Shown here in pieces: positions 11,821-24,070 of a DNA stretch of 64,000 nucleotides (positions are counted from its first letter, which is position 1; every line of letters starts with the position of its first letter). The translations under genes were made by a program, and so were the position numbers. Origin of the DNA: Trema orientale (taxonomy: Eukaryota > Streptophyta > Magnoliopsida > Rosales > Cannabaceae). Under the pieces are notes generated by a model. The model searched no databases, had not been told where the DNA came from, and saw only the letters and a list, made by a program, of their open reading frames with translations. The DNA lies in assembly GCA_002914845.1 (NCBI GenBank), contig JXTC01000299.1, forward strand, positions 143,854 through 207,853, written 5' to 3'.

Positions 11821-12351
11821 AAGGTTAATTATATTTTTACATCTTGTATTTTGACTGTTTGCTTAGTTTATACCTGCATTTTAGTTATTATCAATATTCA
11901 CCTTTATATTTAAAACTTGTAACACCTTTAGATTTAAAATTTGTAACAAATTTATAGCTTATGTGGGTCAAACACTAATTTTGACCATTGAGTTCACTAA
12001 AATACTCTTAAAAATTTTAAATATATATTTAAACAAGAATAATTCAGATTTAAAGGTATTAAAATTAATAACTCTATGAATAATTTTTAAAAAAAAAATC
12101 ATTTTTTTTAATTTAAGTTTTTTAATATTTGCTATTTTAGTTATTTATTTTAAATTTAAATTATTTTAAAATATATTCCAAAGTTTAAACCGGTATTTTA
12201 ATAAATTCAATCCTCAAAATTAGTGTTTGATTTAGAGAGAGTATACATTTGTACAAGTTATAAATTTGAAGTTAAATATAAATAATAACAAAAATGCAAG
12301 ATATAAATTGAACGAACAGTCAAAATATAAGATATAAAAATATAATTATCC
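11821..12351. mobile_element. Non-autonomous Mutator-like (MULE) foldback element
   Basis: About 100 bp at the left end (GGTTAATTATATTTTTACAT...) is an imperfect inverted copy of the right end (GGATAATTATATTTTTATAT... on the other strand). It is flanked by 9-bp direct repeats with one mismatch (ATTTGTAAT at 11812-11820, ATTTGTAGT at 12352-12360), the duplication length typical of Mutator transposition. No coding capacity; mobilised, if ever, by a transposase elsewhere. Confidence 0.75.
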
Positions 12352-12360
12352 ATTTGTAGT

Positions 12361-13102
12361 TAGGTGTAATTTTGTTATTTAATTTGACATTCCTTTCTAC
12401 CAAACGAGATCAACTAAATATGATTTGTGACAGATTTCCCATTACAAAATTCATCTTAAAACAGTNTTTTTTTTTTTTTTTTTTTTTTTGTCGGAGAAGA
12501 ATAGTTATTTAGCCATTTTTTAGTCCAAAACTTAATATATGACTAAACTTAAAAGTTTATAGCTAAATACTCAACTCATTTAATGACAAAAATAAAAATA
12601 CAACGTATTCTACAACTGAAACTTTAAAAAAAAATAGATATTTAGATATAACTTTTAAAACATGAACATCTATTTAAACTAGTTTAAAAAATTGGTCATC
12701 CATCTAATTTTCTCAAAAAAAAAAAAAATAATGTGTATAATTTTTACTGCTGTATAAGTGTGAACTCCACTAATTAATCAAAGAATGACGCTGTACATTG
12801 CCAATCCAACTCTGTAACAATGCTTTAAATTTTGTTTTCACACACAAATTTATGGTATACATAGAATGACCCTCTCCATACTCTTCTTCTTCTTCTCTTT
12901 TTTTTTTTTTTTTTTTTTGGGTATCTTTCTATTTCTTTGAATAAGTTTGGCATAAAAAAATGGTACGTAGAACTCAAAAAGAATGAACCTCTTGTGTATA
13001 TACCTAGTTTTCAGCCTGTTACAGCCATTTACTCGCATCATCTTTTGGAATGATTGTGTCAATAATAACAAGGCTATTCCAAGAATACCGAAATCAAATT
13101 TC
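12361..13102. other. 3' flank of second SYT gene, no gene seen
   Basis: Contains one N (12466), a poly(T) run (12467-12489) and decayed repeat sequence at 12640-12730 that is shared with 22880-22960. The part nearest 13103 should hold the 3' UTR of the SYT gene. Short frames here are artefacts of A/T runs. Confidence 0.4.
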
Positions 13103-16100
13103 TCAAGCCGTTGTCCATCGTATCTCAACGTGTATAATTCCGTTTTTCGAATTAATCAGATGGTATTTCTCATTGATTCGTCCGTTGTCAACAACATCCC
13201 TCAGATTAATTTCTATGTGCCCCAACGACTCCTACAAGATCAAAAACAGTGAAGCATTCCATGGTGTGTGGAGAAACTTGCATTTTAAGAAACAGAAGTA
13301 AATGATGGAAAAACCTACGTACCTTTGACATAAAACTAATGAGTCCTCTCTTGCTCATGACCTCAACATGAATCTTCTCATTCAAAGGAGGCTCCTCAAG
13401 CATGAACTGGAATTCCTCGTTCCACAGTGGGTTACGAGTTCTTTTGATTGTCTGAATAGAAACAAAACATGTGCCGGATTAGGCAAAATGGTCGAGTGAG
13501 ATGCAAACATGGTGCATGATGAGAAGAGAAAAAGAACAAGGAAAAAAGGGATACATGCAAACATGGTGCATGCAACTCCCCTAATATTACTCAATACCCG
13601 AAAGTTTTACCTTTGTTTTCTTTCTTTCTCCTCTAAAGAAGACCAAAGCATAAGGATTGTTGTGACTCTGACCCTCAACGTCCTCGGCGCCTTGGACCAA
13701 AACCGAAAGCAAACCTGCTCTACCAAAGGCTCCATCATCAGACGCCCTGTCGATACCACTTTCCTTTCTTCCATATGCATCCAAAGGTCCACTATTATAT
13801 TTAATGCTGTTTTCTTTAAAAGGAACGAAAGTCAGCTCAACTTCGACTTGCCCTCGTTTCTTCTTCTCTCGAGAATCACTAAGGTTTGTGTCCTTGAGCA
13901 AATCAAGTTTAAACTCCTTTCTCTCATAAGGTGTCAGCAGTTTCAGGGGGATTGTCTGTACCCCCAACCTGTCATGCCCGCCAACCTATGAAGATCAGAA
14001 AATAATTAGAACCAATTAACTCCTAAGCTCATCATAAAATGCAAGACTAAACTAGACAAAAATCTCTCTAACTTTTTGCAGCTTTAAGAATGACTTCTAA
14101 AGACACTATTTTGTCTCGTGATTATTGGCTTTTGATCAGTAATATAAATGTTAAAATGAGAGTGACCTCATTTTCAGGACTCTACATTTGAAACTTGAGA
14201 GAATGCTTCTTCAGCAACTATTCAGATGGACCTTTTCACCTACACTGATAATCCTAAGGAGTTATTCTTCCATGTACTTGATGGTAACACAATTAAGAAA
14301 GCTCAAAATCCTTAGTTCAATAGAAAATTTCTTAGTTGCGTTAAACGTCGATTTAAAACGCATGAGAATTCCAAGTATCAGTTCCTTTCTTCTTTCCATT
14401 CTTTTGCTTTCAAACTTATATCGAATAAAGGGTAAGAGAAAATTAACCTTGTCCCAATCATAGACTTGTAATCGAAGAACTTGAGACTCTGGCTCCTTCA
14501 CGATGAGCTTGAAGTTCTCATTCCACTCAGGGTATAAGGTTTTCTTCTTGATAGTGGTTTTCTTTGCTGGGAGACTCTCTCCTGTCAAGCTAAGTTTGAC
14601 ATAAGGATCAGATGCTCCTAAGAGGTCCTTCTTCAAGAGCTTATGTGCACGAACAACATTCACATGTAGAATCCCCACCGGCTTTTTTATTGCAGCTCTA
14701 CATAAATAGAAAAGAATAATTTTTACGAAAGGGTGGGGGAAAAAAAAAAAAGAAGAACAGAAGCATTTTTCTATTCCTTGTTTTTCATATCTTACTCACA
14801 ACATGAAATCAGATAGGAAAATGAATATAAATTTTGGAAGAGAGTTGACTAAATGAGCTGAATTTCAAAAAAACTTACGTTGATGGATCAAGTATAGGTA
14901 TTTCAAGAGTTTGTGGCCAAAGGTAGAGGCTTGCAACTTGCCTTTTAATAGTCTCCTGTAGGGGAATTTTATACAGTCAGCTAGGCCATATACAACTATA
15001 GTCTACTAGCTAGCTTAGATCAAAACCTGACTCCTAAAACCATGAAAGTATTACCAGTGCAGCACCTGAACAAATCGATATAGGCCCGGTATAGACATGA
15101 TATCCCCTCCTAATATTTCCAGACCAAAATCTACATAAGGCTGCAAATAAATCGAATAAATCATTGTACAAGAACCATTTTTAGCTCCCTAGATTAAAAG
15201 GGAAAAAGTAGCTAATAGATGTATAAAAGATCTACATACTTTTTCCATCAAAGATACCACAATGTTTGAAAAACATGGAAAGGAAGGCACGAGAGGTTTC
15301 AGCGCTATCCTTGCAGTGGAAAAGATTTGTAAATCGACTAACTGTAAAGTAGAATAGTCAGTGTTTCGGATAAAATGCATCCATTTCAGTAGCAGCAAAA
15401 GATACTACAAAGTACAGATTGTTTACGTGAGGATTCATCTTTAGGCTTATACTAACCCGAACTGTAATTTTTAGAGACAACAATTTTATCACCAAAGATA
15501 TGTTGGGATTGCCAGCCCATCGAACTGGTGTTTCCATGACTACCTCCTTCTCATTTGTCTCATAAACTTTAAGACCTGCAAATGTAAAGAAAACCAAAAT
15601 AACCAAGAGAAGCAAATGAGTGCCAAGGCATGACATTTGCTAATGTAAAGTACGACGTAAAGAATTGTCACTACAGTCCTTATATATCTGTCTCCAATAT
15701 CACATGAAGGTAATGTTGCATGGCTTGTTTTATCTTCTATATTTCAAACAGGTGGAGTCTGATAATGATAGCAAGATCAACAAGCAGAAACACAAAGTGT
15801 TTCATTCCTGGAACTTTGACTGATTTGAAGGAACATGCACATAATTTATACTGACCACAAAGTGGTTCCCACGTAATAGAGAATTTAACAAACAAGCAAT
15901 TCCATGTCCTCACTGGTAACTTTACATTTGAGCAACATAAATTGGGATTTGGTCAGATTAAAGTAAATGCCAAGATATGAAGTGAAAATAAGAATAAGAT
16001 TGTGTTAGGCTCTTACCAGACTAGCTGTCACTAATGTCAATAGAAAAAATCACTTAATACTCGTAATCAAAACGTAGTTCTCTATAAACCCTTCAAACCA

Positions 16101-17477
16101 AGAACAGAGGAATTTCACCAGACCAGTGCTTTTGATAGGATGTTTTAACAACACATTCTGCCCCAATGACTAGGATATTGCAACAGAACATTCTGCTCCA
16201 ACAAACTAATTACTAAACAAGTCAAAAGGTCCTGGGAGTAGACTTACCATATACTAAGGGAGGAAGATTTCCTAGACTTAAATTGTCAAACTCGATCGTT
16301 TCGATCAGAAACTTCCCAATGTACTCTTCAAATATAGGTTGTGCTGTACTTCTTATCATACCAGGAATTGCCTGTAAATATGAAATGAACTCGAGCTCAC
16401 AAATTCAAAAGCAAAAGATAAACAATTTTTATTACTTATAAACTCACCTTAGCAAGGTAAGGCCACATCTCTGAGATAACTTTATTTAACCAGTCTACCT
16501 GTGTCATTTAGATCATAACAAACAATCAACCACCAAAAAAAAAAAAAAAGAGTAGAAATTTATGAGCAAGAAGATTTATGAGAATGAAAATTGTTGTAAT
16601 AAGGTCTAACAGCGATACTAACTCGATCATAATCAGGGTTCTTCACCCATAATGGGATTTCAGGCAGAAGATCTTGCAATGCACGTGTATCCAACTCATA
16701 AAGTGGTCTGACATTCGGATCCTGCAGCATTAAAAAATTCGAACTTTGCTAAATTTATGCACTCATGTTAGATTTTAACTAAAGTTTACTTCACATTCGA
16801 TTATGATTACTATAAAGTATTAGAATATAACTTGGAAGATACATACTTTAATATTATGTAGAACAAAATCTTTTTACTTAATCCACTTTTTGCATTATAG
16901 GACTAATGAAATCAAATAAGGGTGTGAACAAACAGGAATAGAATCTTCACAGAGAATTTTGCATTATAGGACTAATGTATTCAAATTAAAGTTCAAGAAT
17001 ATATGCTAGAGTTTTGATTAAACGAAAAAAAAAAAAAAAGAAAAAACAAGAATTTAAACACAATATGATACCAAACATCACCATAAGGGGCAATCAGCAA
17101 GGAAAATTATAAAAGTCAATCCAAAAAAGAAAAAGAAAAAATCAGAATCTTGTTCTTGAACACAATTCATATCAACACAAGCCTCTCAACAATTCCCAAT
17201 AACATTACTCTGAGCAGAACAACATCATTCTCCGAGGAAAATAGCAGAACACATACACAACTCAATTCAGTGTTTCAAACACATTCCTGAATCGTTTAAA
17301 CTACTCAACAATCATATATATAACATATACACACGTTTATACAGACATGTGTAGATACATATATACCTGTACTTTTCTGGGCTTTGAGTGAATAAAGAAG
17401 AAGAAGCCCAGAATGAGTCCAAAAGGGAGTCCAATTCCAAAACCAATAATCCCCAAGAGGCTGCTGAGAAATCCCAT
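13103..17477 (-). CDS. SYT3-like: Plant synaptotagmin (SYT3-like), ER-plasma membrane tether, copy 2
   Basis: Twelve coding exons on the minus strand: 17477-17367, 16721-16623, 16498-16448, 16371-16248, 15575-15457, 15341-15240, 15140-15066, 14955-14879, 14697-14448, 13985-13611, 13451-13323, 13231-13103. All junctions are GT-AG. The 546-residue frame is open. Exon lengths match copy 1 except one extra codon in exon 10. The anchor starts MGFLSSLLGIIGFGIGLPFG, then SMP domain, C2A with D277, D283, D333, D335 and D341, and C2B ending IHVEIRWTTA. C2B has NNPY in place of a calcium-binding SDPY, as in the other copy. The C-terminus is closer to Arabidopsis SYT3 as I remember it than copy 1 is, so this may be the more conserved paralogue. 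Introns 1, 4 and 9 are the longest (645, 672 and 462 bp). Role inferred as for copy 1: an ER-plasma membrane contact-site lipid-binding tether. Confidence 0.96.
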
Positions 17478-17609
17478 CTTCTAAAACCTCCGAGAAACGT
17501 TAGGAGACCGTCAAGAACATATGGGACTTCATGCACCAGAACATTTTTACAGCCAAAACCAATACACAGACAGGCGAAACAATCCAAGAGTTTGTCTTTG
17601 GAAACGCAC

Positions 17610-17625
17610 CACGTGAATTTATATA
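17610..17625 (-). promoter_or_regulatory. Possible TATA box and G-box of the second SYT gene
   Basis: Reading on the minus strand, TATATAAA (17625-17618) lies about 140 bp upstream of the ATG at 17477 and is followed closely by the palindrome CACGTG (17615-17610), a G-box core. The TATA distance fits a short 5' UTR. The G-box lies downstream of the TATA, which is unusual, and AT-rich DNA gives chance TATA matches, so this is only a candidate. Confidence 0.3.
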
Positions 17626-17845
17626 TGTATAAATGAATAAACTCCCAAAAATAAAACTGATGAAAACGGAGACACGTTGTTCTGAACAAGACAGCAAGTT
17701 GAGAAAACCAGAAAAAACTGATAGTACACGGATTTAGGCACGGTTTTACGAATTATGATGTTTCAGAAACTTACAAGAGAGGAGAATCTATAGCTTAATG
17801 TGATATTACTACTATGCCCCTAATTGTTTCTCCACTAAAATTTTT

Positions 17846-17866
17846 ATTTATTTATTTATTTATTTG
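17846..17866. repeat. (TTTA)n microsatellite
   Basis: Five consecutive TTTA units upstream of the second SYT gene. Confidence 0.85.
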
Positions 17867-18142
17867 CTTTTTAGGAAATCTCATTTTGTAAAAGTCCAAT
17901 TCTGAATATTATACTTTTATTAGTAATACTGTCATATTGGCCTAGCAGGACTAATAAGATCCATACAAATCTCATATCATTAAATGCCCAGTTTCTGTTT
18001 ACGTGTCTACATTTCATTGCAGACGTTGCATGTCGTTTTCAAGCTCTTAAGTCCAATATAATAATAATTCTTATCAGAAAATAATTACACATATATGCAT
18101 TTTATGTTTCAAGCTATTCAGTATATATATATATATATATAT

Positions 18143-18662
18143 GGGTGAGTTTTCAATGGATATTTTTGTTTTTGCTCTATGGATGGGTAAGTTTGACTAA
18201 TTTGGAAATAAATTTATAATAATAATTCATCTTATTTAATATATTAATTTCTAATTTATTCTTTTTTATTTTTATTTTTTAAAATTTAATTTAAAAAAAA
18301 ATTTTTTTAAAAAAAATTATTTTTTATATTATTTTAAATTTTTAATAAAATTTGTTCTTTTTTTGTTGTTGTTTTTTTTTTTTCTACGAATAAGATAGTT
18401 GAGAGTAATTTAGGATTATTAAGTATTTTTTACTAGTTTTATTTCTTATAAAATAAAATAAAATAAAAGAAAATAACCAACTCATCAGGTTACCCATCTT
18501 TTTTATTTTAAATAACTTTCTATATTTATATATTTATTAATTATAATAATATTTTTAATAAATCTACAAATATTATTATGGCCATTAGATTACAATCCAA
18601 TGGCCCAAATTAGAGTACCCATTCATGGAGTAAAAATAAAAATCTCTATTGAAACATCACCC
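18143..18662. mobile_element. MITE-like element with GGGTGA ends inside a (TA)n tract
   Basis: The left end GGGTGAGTTTTCAATGG and the right end on the other strand GGGTGATGTTTCAATAG continue as imperfect inverted copies for about 55 bp, ending near 'gggta'. Both outer flanks are TA-rich (18122-18142 is (AT)n, and 'atatatatgtata' follows), so it appears to have inserted into a TA microsatellite, as rice Micron-type elements do. The 520-bp interior is extremely AT-rich and non-coding. Confidence 0.65.
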
Positions 18663-20032
18663 ATATATATGTATAATTACATATATACATATATTTGCAA
18701 CCATATATATATACTGGATTGACAACCATATATATATATTTACATGTTAATCATCAATACAACTATACAAGTCCCAACATTCAATGCAATAAATATTACG
18801 ACGATGACTACATTTGACTGAGACACATAATGTTTAGAAAAATGGTAATTATCATTTATTATCAGGAATTTAGGTTTTTTTTTTGAAGTAAAAAGGAAAT
18901 TTATTATTAAAATAAATTAATTGCTATAGTACGAGCAATATAAATAAAAATTTCTCAATTATAAAATAAATAATTAACATAGAAAAAACTAATCCGTATT
19001 GGGGCCACTTCATTTCTAAGACGAAAGATAAAGCAGGGAGAGCTTAACAAAGAGTTTGTGTGACTAGTAATATTGTTGGACATACCATTAAAGAAGTTTA
19101 CCTTCCCTAAACAACTTTGAAATCAATTTATGCCATGTGAATAGTGAATTATAAAGACGCCACAAGATTTAGATTTTCATCATTTCATCAAAACAAAATA
19201 CTAATTCTGACAAACTCCAGCTTTGTAAACCATGTAACGCCTACATTGAATTTCTTCCGGATGTGGATCCTAGAATACTCAAATCTGGAAGAAAAACATA
19301 AAAGACATATAACAAATAAATAAAACTTAAACAGATCTAAAACTTGGTGGGATAATAAATAAAACAAACAAAATCTGTATATACAAATCTAAAATCTGAT
19401 AGGACAAAACTCTCATAAGAATAAATATTAGAAACAAGACCTTCACACAGATGGAAATATTATTGAAAGTAAATAATAAACAAATAAAAAATCCTATCCA
19501 ATGAGATAGAGAAAAAGTTGTTAAGAAACGAGATAGAGTTTTTGTGAAAGAGAGAAAAATAGGCTATTAGAAATCTAGGATTTGGATACTATAAATCAGA
19601 CCGAAGAAGTAATATCCATTACAAAGGTAAAATTTTTATCTCGTTTATTTAATTATGAGATTTGTGGTTTTTTTTCCCCTTTTACTTGCTCTCGTCTTGA
19701 TCGAATGAGAATGGATAAAAAGGCTCGTTGGATTGACACAAAGGTAGTGTTTATCTCTTATTCTATAAATAAATCACAGTATCTATTTATCAAAAAGAAG
19801 TTTTCAACTAGAGAAAGTTTATATCATTGTATACATATTACATGTTCTCTACTATATTCTTAGCCTAGCTTCCACATCATGATTCTATTGTTCTCAAGCA
19901 CATAACTCTATATACTGACTTTCATAGGAAATTAAGAAAAATAATTGGGTTTATCCTGGTAAAAGTTGTGTAAGTAATTCTAGCACAACCTCAATCTAAC
20001 AGTCCCATTTTCTTCTCCCCTTCAGAGATTTA
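18663..20032. other. Intergenic, no gene seen
   Basis: AT-rich. 'ttttttttgaagtaaaaagg' near 18877 resembles the poly(A)-tail end of a plant LINE read backwards, too short to assign. A 93-codon open frame at 19582-19863 has no recognisable domain and its codon use looks random; I do not call it a gene. Confidence 0.4.
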
Positions 20033-20675
20033 TTTGGTATTTGATTTGATAAAATGACTATTGGAATGAAATGTCTATTCTTATAAATCTTTATTTCTAT
20101 GTTTAGTTTGACACAAATGCACAATAGCTATTCCATTATGATGGTTGAATACTTATTCCTAGAGTGTACCACTGAAATAGTATTTCCATTCCAGTGCTAA
20201 ATTATTGAAAAAAATATTTTCTATTTTTTTCCCTCAAACTATCATTTCAATATCTAACATGCCTTTTTTTTTTTTCCTTCACAAAACTTTGGAGAAACAA
20301 ATATATGAGAAAATTTGATATGCATTAAAAAAAATCATTATTTTGTATTAATTTATATCTGTATTCAAGTATAGAAATTATTTATGTTATTATTATATAA
20401 TAAACACTATAATATATTATAATATATCATTATCAAACATAGATCAAGGATTAAAATTAGAGATATCTTTGTCTAACATCATTATTCCATTTCATTCCAT
20501 TCTAACTACAAACCAGTCATATTAATCTTTATTTAAATATTTTTTGACTGGTAATCTTGATTCAAATATTAATTTCAATGTTCAATCAAATTCATCATTC
20601 ATTCTTATTCTAATTCCATTGTATTCCTATTTTTATTTCTCTTCTTTTTAATTATATCAAATCAAAGTCCACCTT
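20033..20675. mobile_element. Decayed MITE-like element, possible relative of 10703-11090
   Basis: The left part reads 'ggtatttgatttgataaaat' and the right end on the other strand 'gactttgatttgatataatt', with 'ttccatttcattccattct' internally, as in the element at 10703-11090. It is longer, so may carry an insertion. Ends are approximate. Confidence 0.35.
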
Positions 20676-21660
20676 AGCGCTCTCAAATGGTCATGAATGC
20701 CTTGAAAACTCAATTATAGTATTTAGCCTCTACAATAACAGGTGAGCAAAATTCCAAAAACTAGTAGATTTTTGTCGTGTACATTTGTTTGCCAAGGCTA
20801 GAAAGAGACCAAAAACCAAATTCTTTTCATTTTGGTAAGACGAAGAAGTAAATTGGATTGTGCTTTGTTTATATTTAACTTTAAGTGTAACGTGGTTAAT
20901 TTGTTTTTCATTGTTGTCTTGTTTTATGGTTATTTTATTTAAATAGTACAAATGAGTATTCCAAAGTCACAACTTTTGATAAGGCTCCACTTGGCATTTT
21001 AGAAATAATGATATATACATACACATATATGTAATACATTGATGTGTATATATTAATTTGTACATTATCTATTCTAATAATGCTCTTTCAGATTATGCTG
21101 TTGCGCAAGAGGACCGCCGATATCAAATTAGTTGGAAAGATGTGGATTACGATTTTCATTGTTTCATTTTCAAAATGCAGGGTTGAATTAGTGGGCATAT
21201 GCCATTACCATATGCTTTTGACAAGTTGGCAATTAAAATATTTTTATCGATTTAATGAACACGGGTAAGAAAATTCTCCACTAAGGTGATCACTGAAATG
21301 TAACATTACCAAAATATTTTCAAATTATTGTAATTCTCAGTAAATTTGTGATGTAAGCTAATATTCAGAAATGCACCGTATCAATAAAGTTTCTTATCAT
21401 ATAACTCTCCGCATTATATAGCCATTTGTAAGAACCAAGATAGAATTTTCAAGGTGTAAAAGAAAAGATGCAAATATTTTCCACCTAAGCAATATCATTG
21501 TTTGAAAATTTGTCTAATTTTTTTTTTATTTGATCATTTCAATGCTAGTATTTTATGCTTGCACGTCACTGTTAGGTATAATTCATATGTTGCAAGTTCC
21601 GTTTATATTTGCGTTCAAGTCAAGTACTTAGACATAATTTGTTGCCATTACTATATATAT
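20676..21660. other. Intergenic, no gene seen
   Basis: AT-rich sequence. The short open frames at 20730-20951 and 21044-21268 have no domain I recognise and no sign of splice or codon structure. Confidence 0.4.
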
Positions 21661-22060
21661 AATATTTACGGCTGACAATTTGAATACGACTTACTAACAC
21701 AACTCGAAACTCGCATATTTAGTTGACATGTTTAACATAAAATTGACTCGAATTGATACGATTAATTAATTTTTTTATTGAAATATATTATAAAATATGA
21801 AGTAATGACTCCATTTAAAATATTTTTTAACAAATTTCTTGTAATTTACATGAAAAACAATAGACTAATGAGCTAATTTATCCTAATAAAGTAAAACTAG
21901 TGTGAAAAAATCAAGTAAATGAATAATTATAATGTATAAAAAGTGTTATAATATATCAGTCGAACTGACGTTTTCATTAAACAAGTAATCCGTAGGTAAC
22001 ATGAAACATGCATGACATTAAATGGGTCGATACGATATGACACGAATTGTCAGTTCTATT
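21661..22060. mobile_element. Candidate transposon with CTGACAATT ends
   Basis: Left 'ggctgacaatttgaatacga' and right on the other strand 'gaactgacaattcgtgtcat' give short imperfect inverted termini. The interior has repeated 'cgaattgatacga' and 'gggtcgatacgatatgacac' phrases. The CACGA-rich tract at 27150-27405 has a similar vocabulary. Superfamily not assigned. Confidence 0.45.
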
Positions 22061-22689
22061 AATATTACTGTGTTATAAACTCTTCGTTACCATCAAAGTA
22101 AGAGTTATGTTACTTGTCTCCAAATGCCGACGAGGCAACTTCTCATTATATATATATTTTGCTGAATTGTCTCCATTTGGAATTTGAGAATGACTTTTCT
22201 CACCTCGTGACTGGAATAAATAAAGTTTGGCTAATTTTGTTCTTCCTGATATTCTCTTATTTTGCCCGTCATTTTTCATTTTCTACTTTTGATTGTTTTT
22301 ATCTTTTGTTTTAGCCTAAAGAGTTGTTTAGTATATTGGGACGTCGAATAGGGCATTCAGCCTTCACAATAAATTTGATTATATTTTCAAATGGTGTCAG
22401 TCTTTTTTTTTTTTCCCGAATAAATAAAGAGTGGAAATTAGGCCGAGTTTCTATACAAAATTGATATTTTTCCTTCCAACCTTATTTATGATTGTCTAAT
22501 ACTTCTTTGGGCCTTCTCGAATGAGTCCAATTTTCCTTAGGGCCTAAAATGCAGACTAGGACTTCAGTCTTGAGCCTTAGCCCTGGCTTATCCACTACAC
22601 AAGCAAATTAGAGGAAACATTACGGGCTTCTAAGAGTCTTACCCACCAAAAAAAAAAGGGGCCTATAGAAATATGACCAAATTTTGGGC

Positions 22690-22960
22690 CCAATTTCAGT
22701 AAATATCCCTTTGTCAAATATTATAGCAAAATGTCCAGTATATATGCATGTATACCAAGTGTAAAATTTTATATACCAAGTGTAAAAAATTATATACCCA
22801 GTGTATTTCAGTACAGTAACTAAAATTGATAGATATGTGTATCTACCAAGTGTAAAAATATATATACCTGGACATTTTGCTATAAAATTTTAAAATTGGA
22901 CATCTACTTAATCAAATTTAAAATTTTGGTCATCCGCCTAAATTTCTCAAAAAAAAATAA
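22690..22960. repeat. Dispersed repeat with 'ccaagtgtaaaa' subrepeats
   Basis: 'tataccaagtgtaaaa' or a close variant occurs four times between about 22750 and 22860. Flanking this, 'atagcaaaatgtccag' on the left is inverted as 'ctggacattttgctat' on the right, giving a small foldback. The following 65 bp (to 'ggtcatccgcctaaatttct') resembles 12660-12720, so this belongs to an old repeat family. Confidence 0.6.
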
Positions 22961-22974
22961 GAATTACAAAAATA

Positions 22975-24070
22975 CTGTATTAAAAGAAATACCGCACGGA
23001 AATGATAGTGAGTTACTAGTTTATTGTTACTGATTATATTATATTACTATCAATTTGAGTTTTTGATTACCGATTACCATTGTCAATGGTGAGAATGAAT
23101 TTGGTTACTAGTTACTATAGTTACTCTGGTTAAAATAACCAATTTAATTATTAGTTACTTTTGTTATCAATAACAAATCTTATTACCAGTTATTAATTTA
23201 GTTAATAATTACTAATTACAAGACTGGTTAGTAGTAACTAATTTTATTAGAGGCTTCCAGATTAATGGCTATTTAAAAAACTGATGATTGATTTCAAATT
23301 ACCAATAACCATGTTAGTTGCTAGTTACAAATTTAATAACTGATAAATTATTGGTGACCAATTACAATTATTGTTACAAGTAACTCCCCGCTTTTTAATG
23401 CCTTCTTTTTTTAAGAAGGTAGTAATAACTTCCCCTCCCCCTCCCCCTTAGGGAATGTGGAAAACATATATTTTCTTTTATTCTTATTTGATTCTTTTGC
23501 TTTTAGAATTTATTTATTTTTACTTTTTGTTGGATTTTTTGTGTGAAATTATTATTATTATAGAAAATAAGAGTCCTTAGATTAGCACCAATAATTTAAC
23601 CAATTATCTCAGCAAAATAATAAATACTTAATAAACTATAATAACCACTTCTATTATTGATTACCATTAACAATCTAGTTGTAGGTTTCCAGACAAGTAG
23701 CTACTTAGACTGGTGACTGGTTATTGCAATCTATTTACTAGTTTCTAAACTAGTAGCTAGTTACAAGACTGATGACTGGTGGTTATTAGAATATTAGTAA
23801 CCACTCTAGTTGTCAATCGGGCTAATAGTTTCTGGTTTCCATACAAAACCAGTTACTGGTTTCTATATTGATGGCTATTTACAAAGACTAAGAAATGGTT
23901 ACTAATTTTCAAAATAATGGCTAGTTACAAAGACTAAAGACTAGAGACTAGTAGCTACTAATTACTGGCAACCACTCTTAGTATATGGTTACTAGTTATT
24001 AGTTAATTTCTAATTACTGATTATCAGTTACAATGCTTATCACCAAATAAGTAATCAGTATTTAGTCCTT
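22975..24070. repeat. Degenerate GTTACTAGT / GGTTACCAATAAC-rich tract
   Basis: Over 1.1 kb the sequence is built from shuffled variants of 'ttactagttac', 'gttaccaataacc' and 'gactggttactag', with both strands of the motif represented. No fixed period, no reading frame. A short G/C-rich break lies at about 23390-23460. It looks like a cryptically simple tract or the remains of a subrepeat-rich element. Confidence 0.6.

Noticed and set aside
19582..19863. 93-codon plus-strand frame
   Set aside because: No recognisable domain or codon bias, and AT-rich flanks without gene signals.
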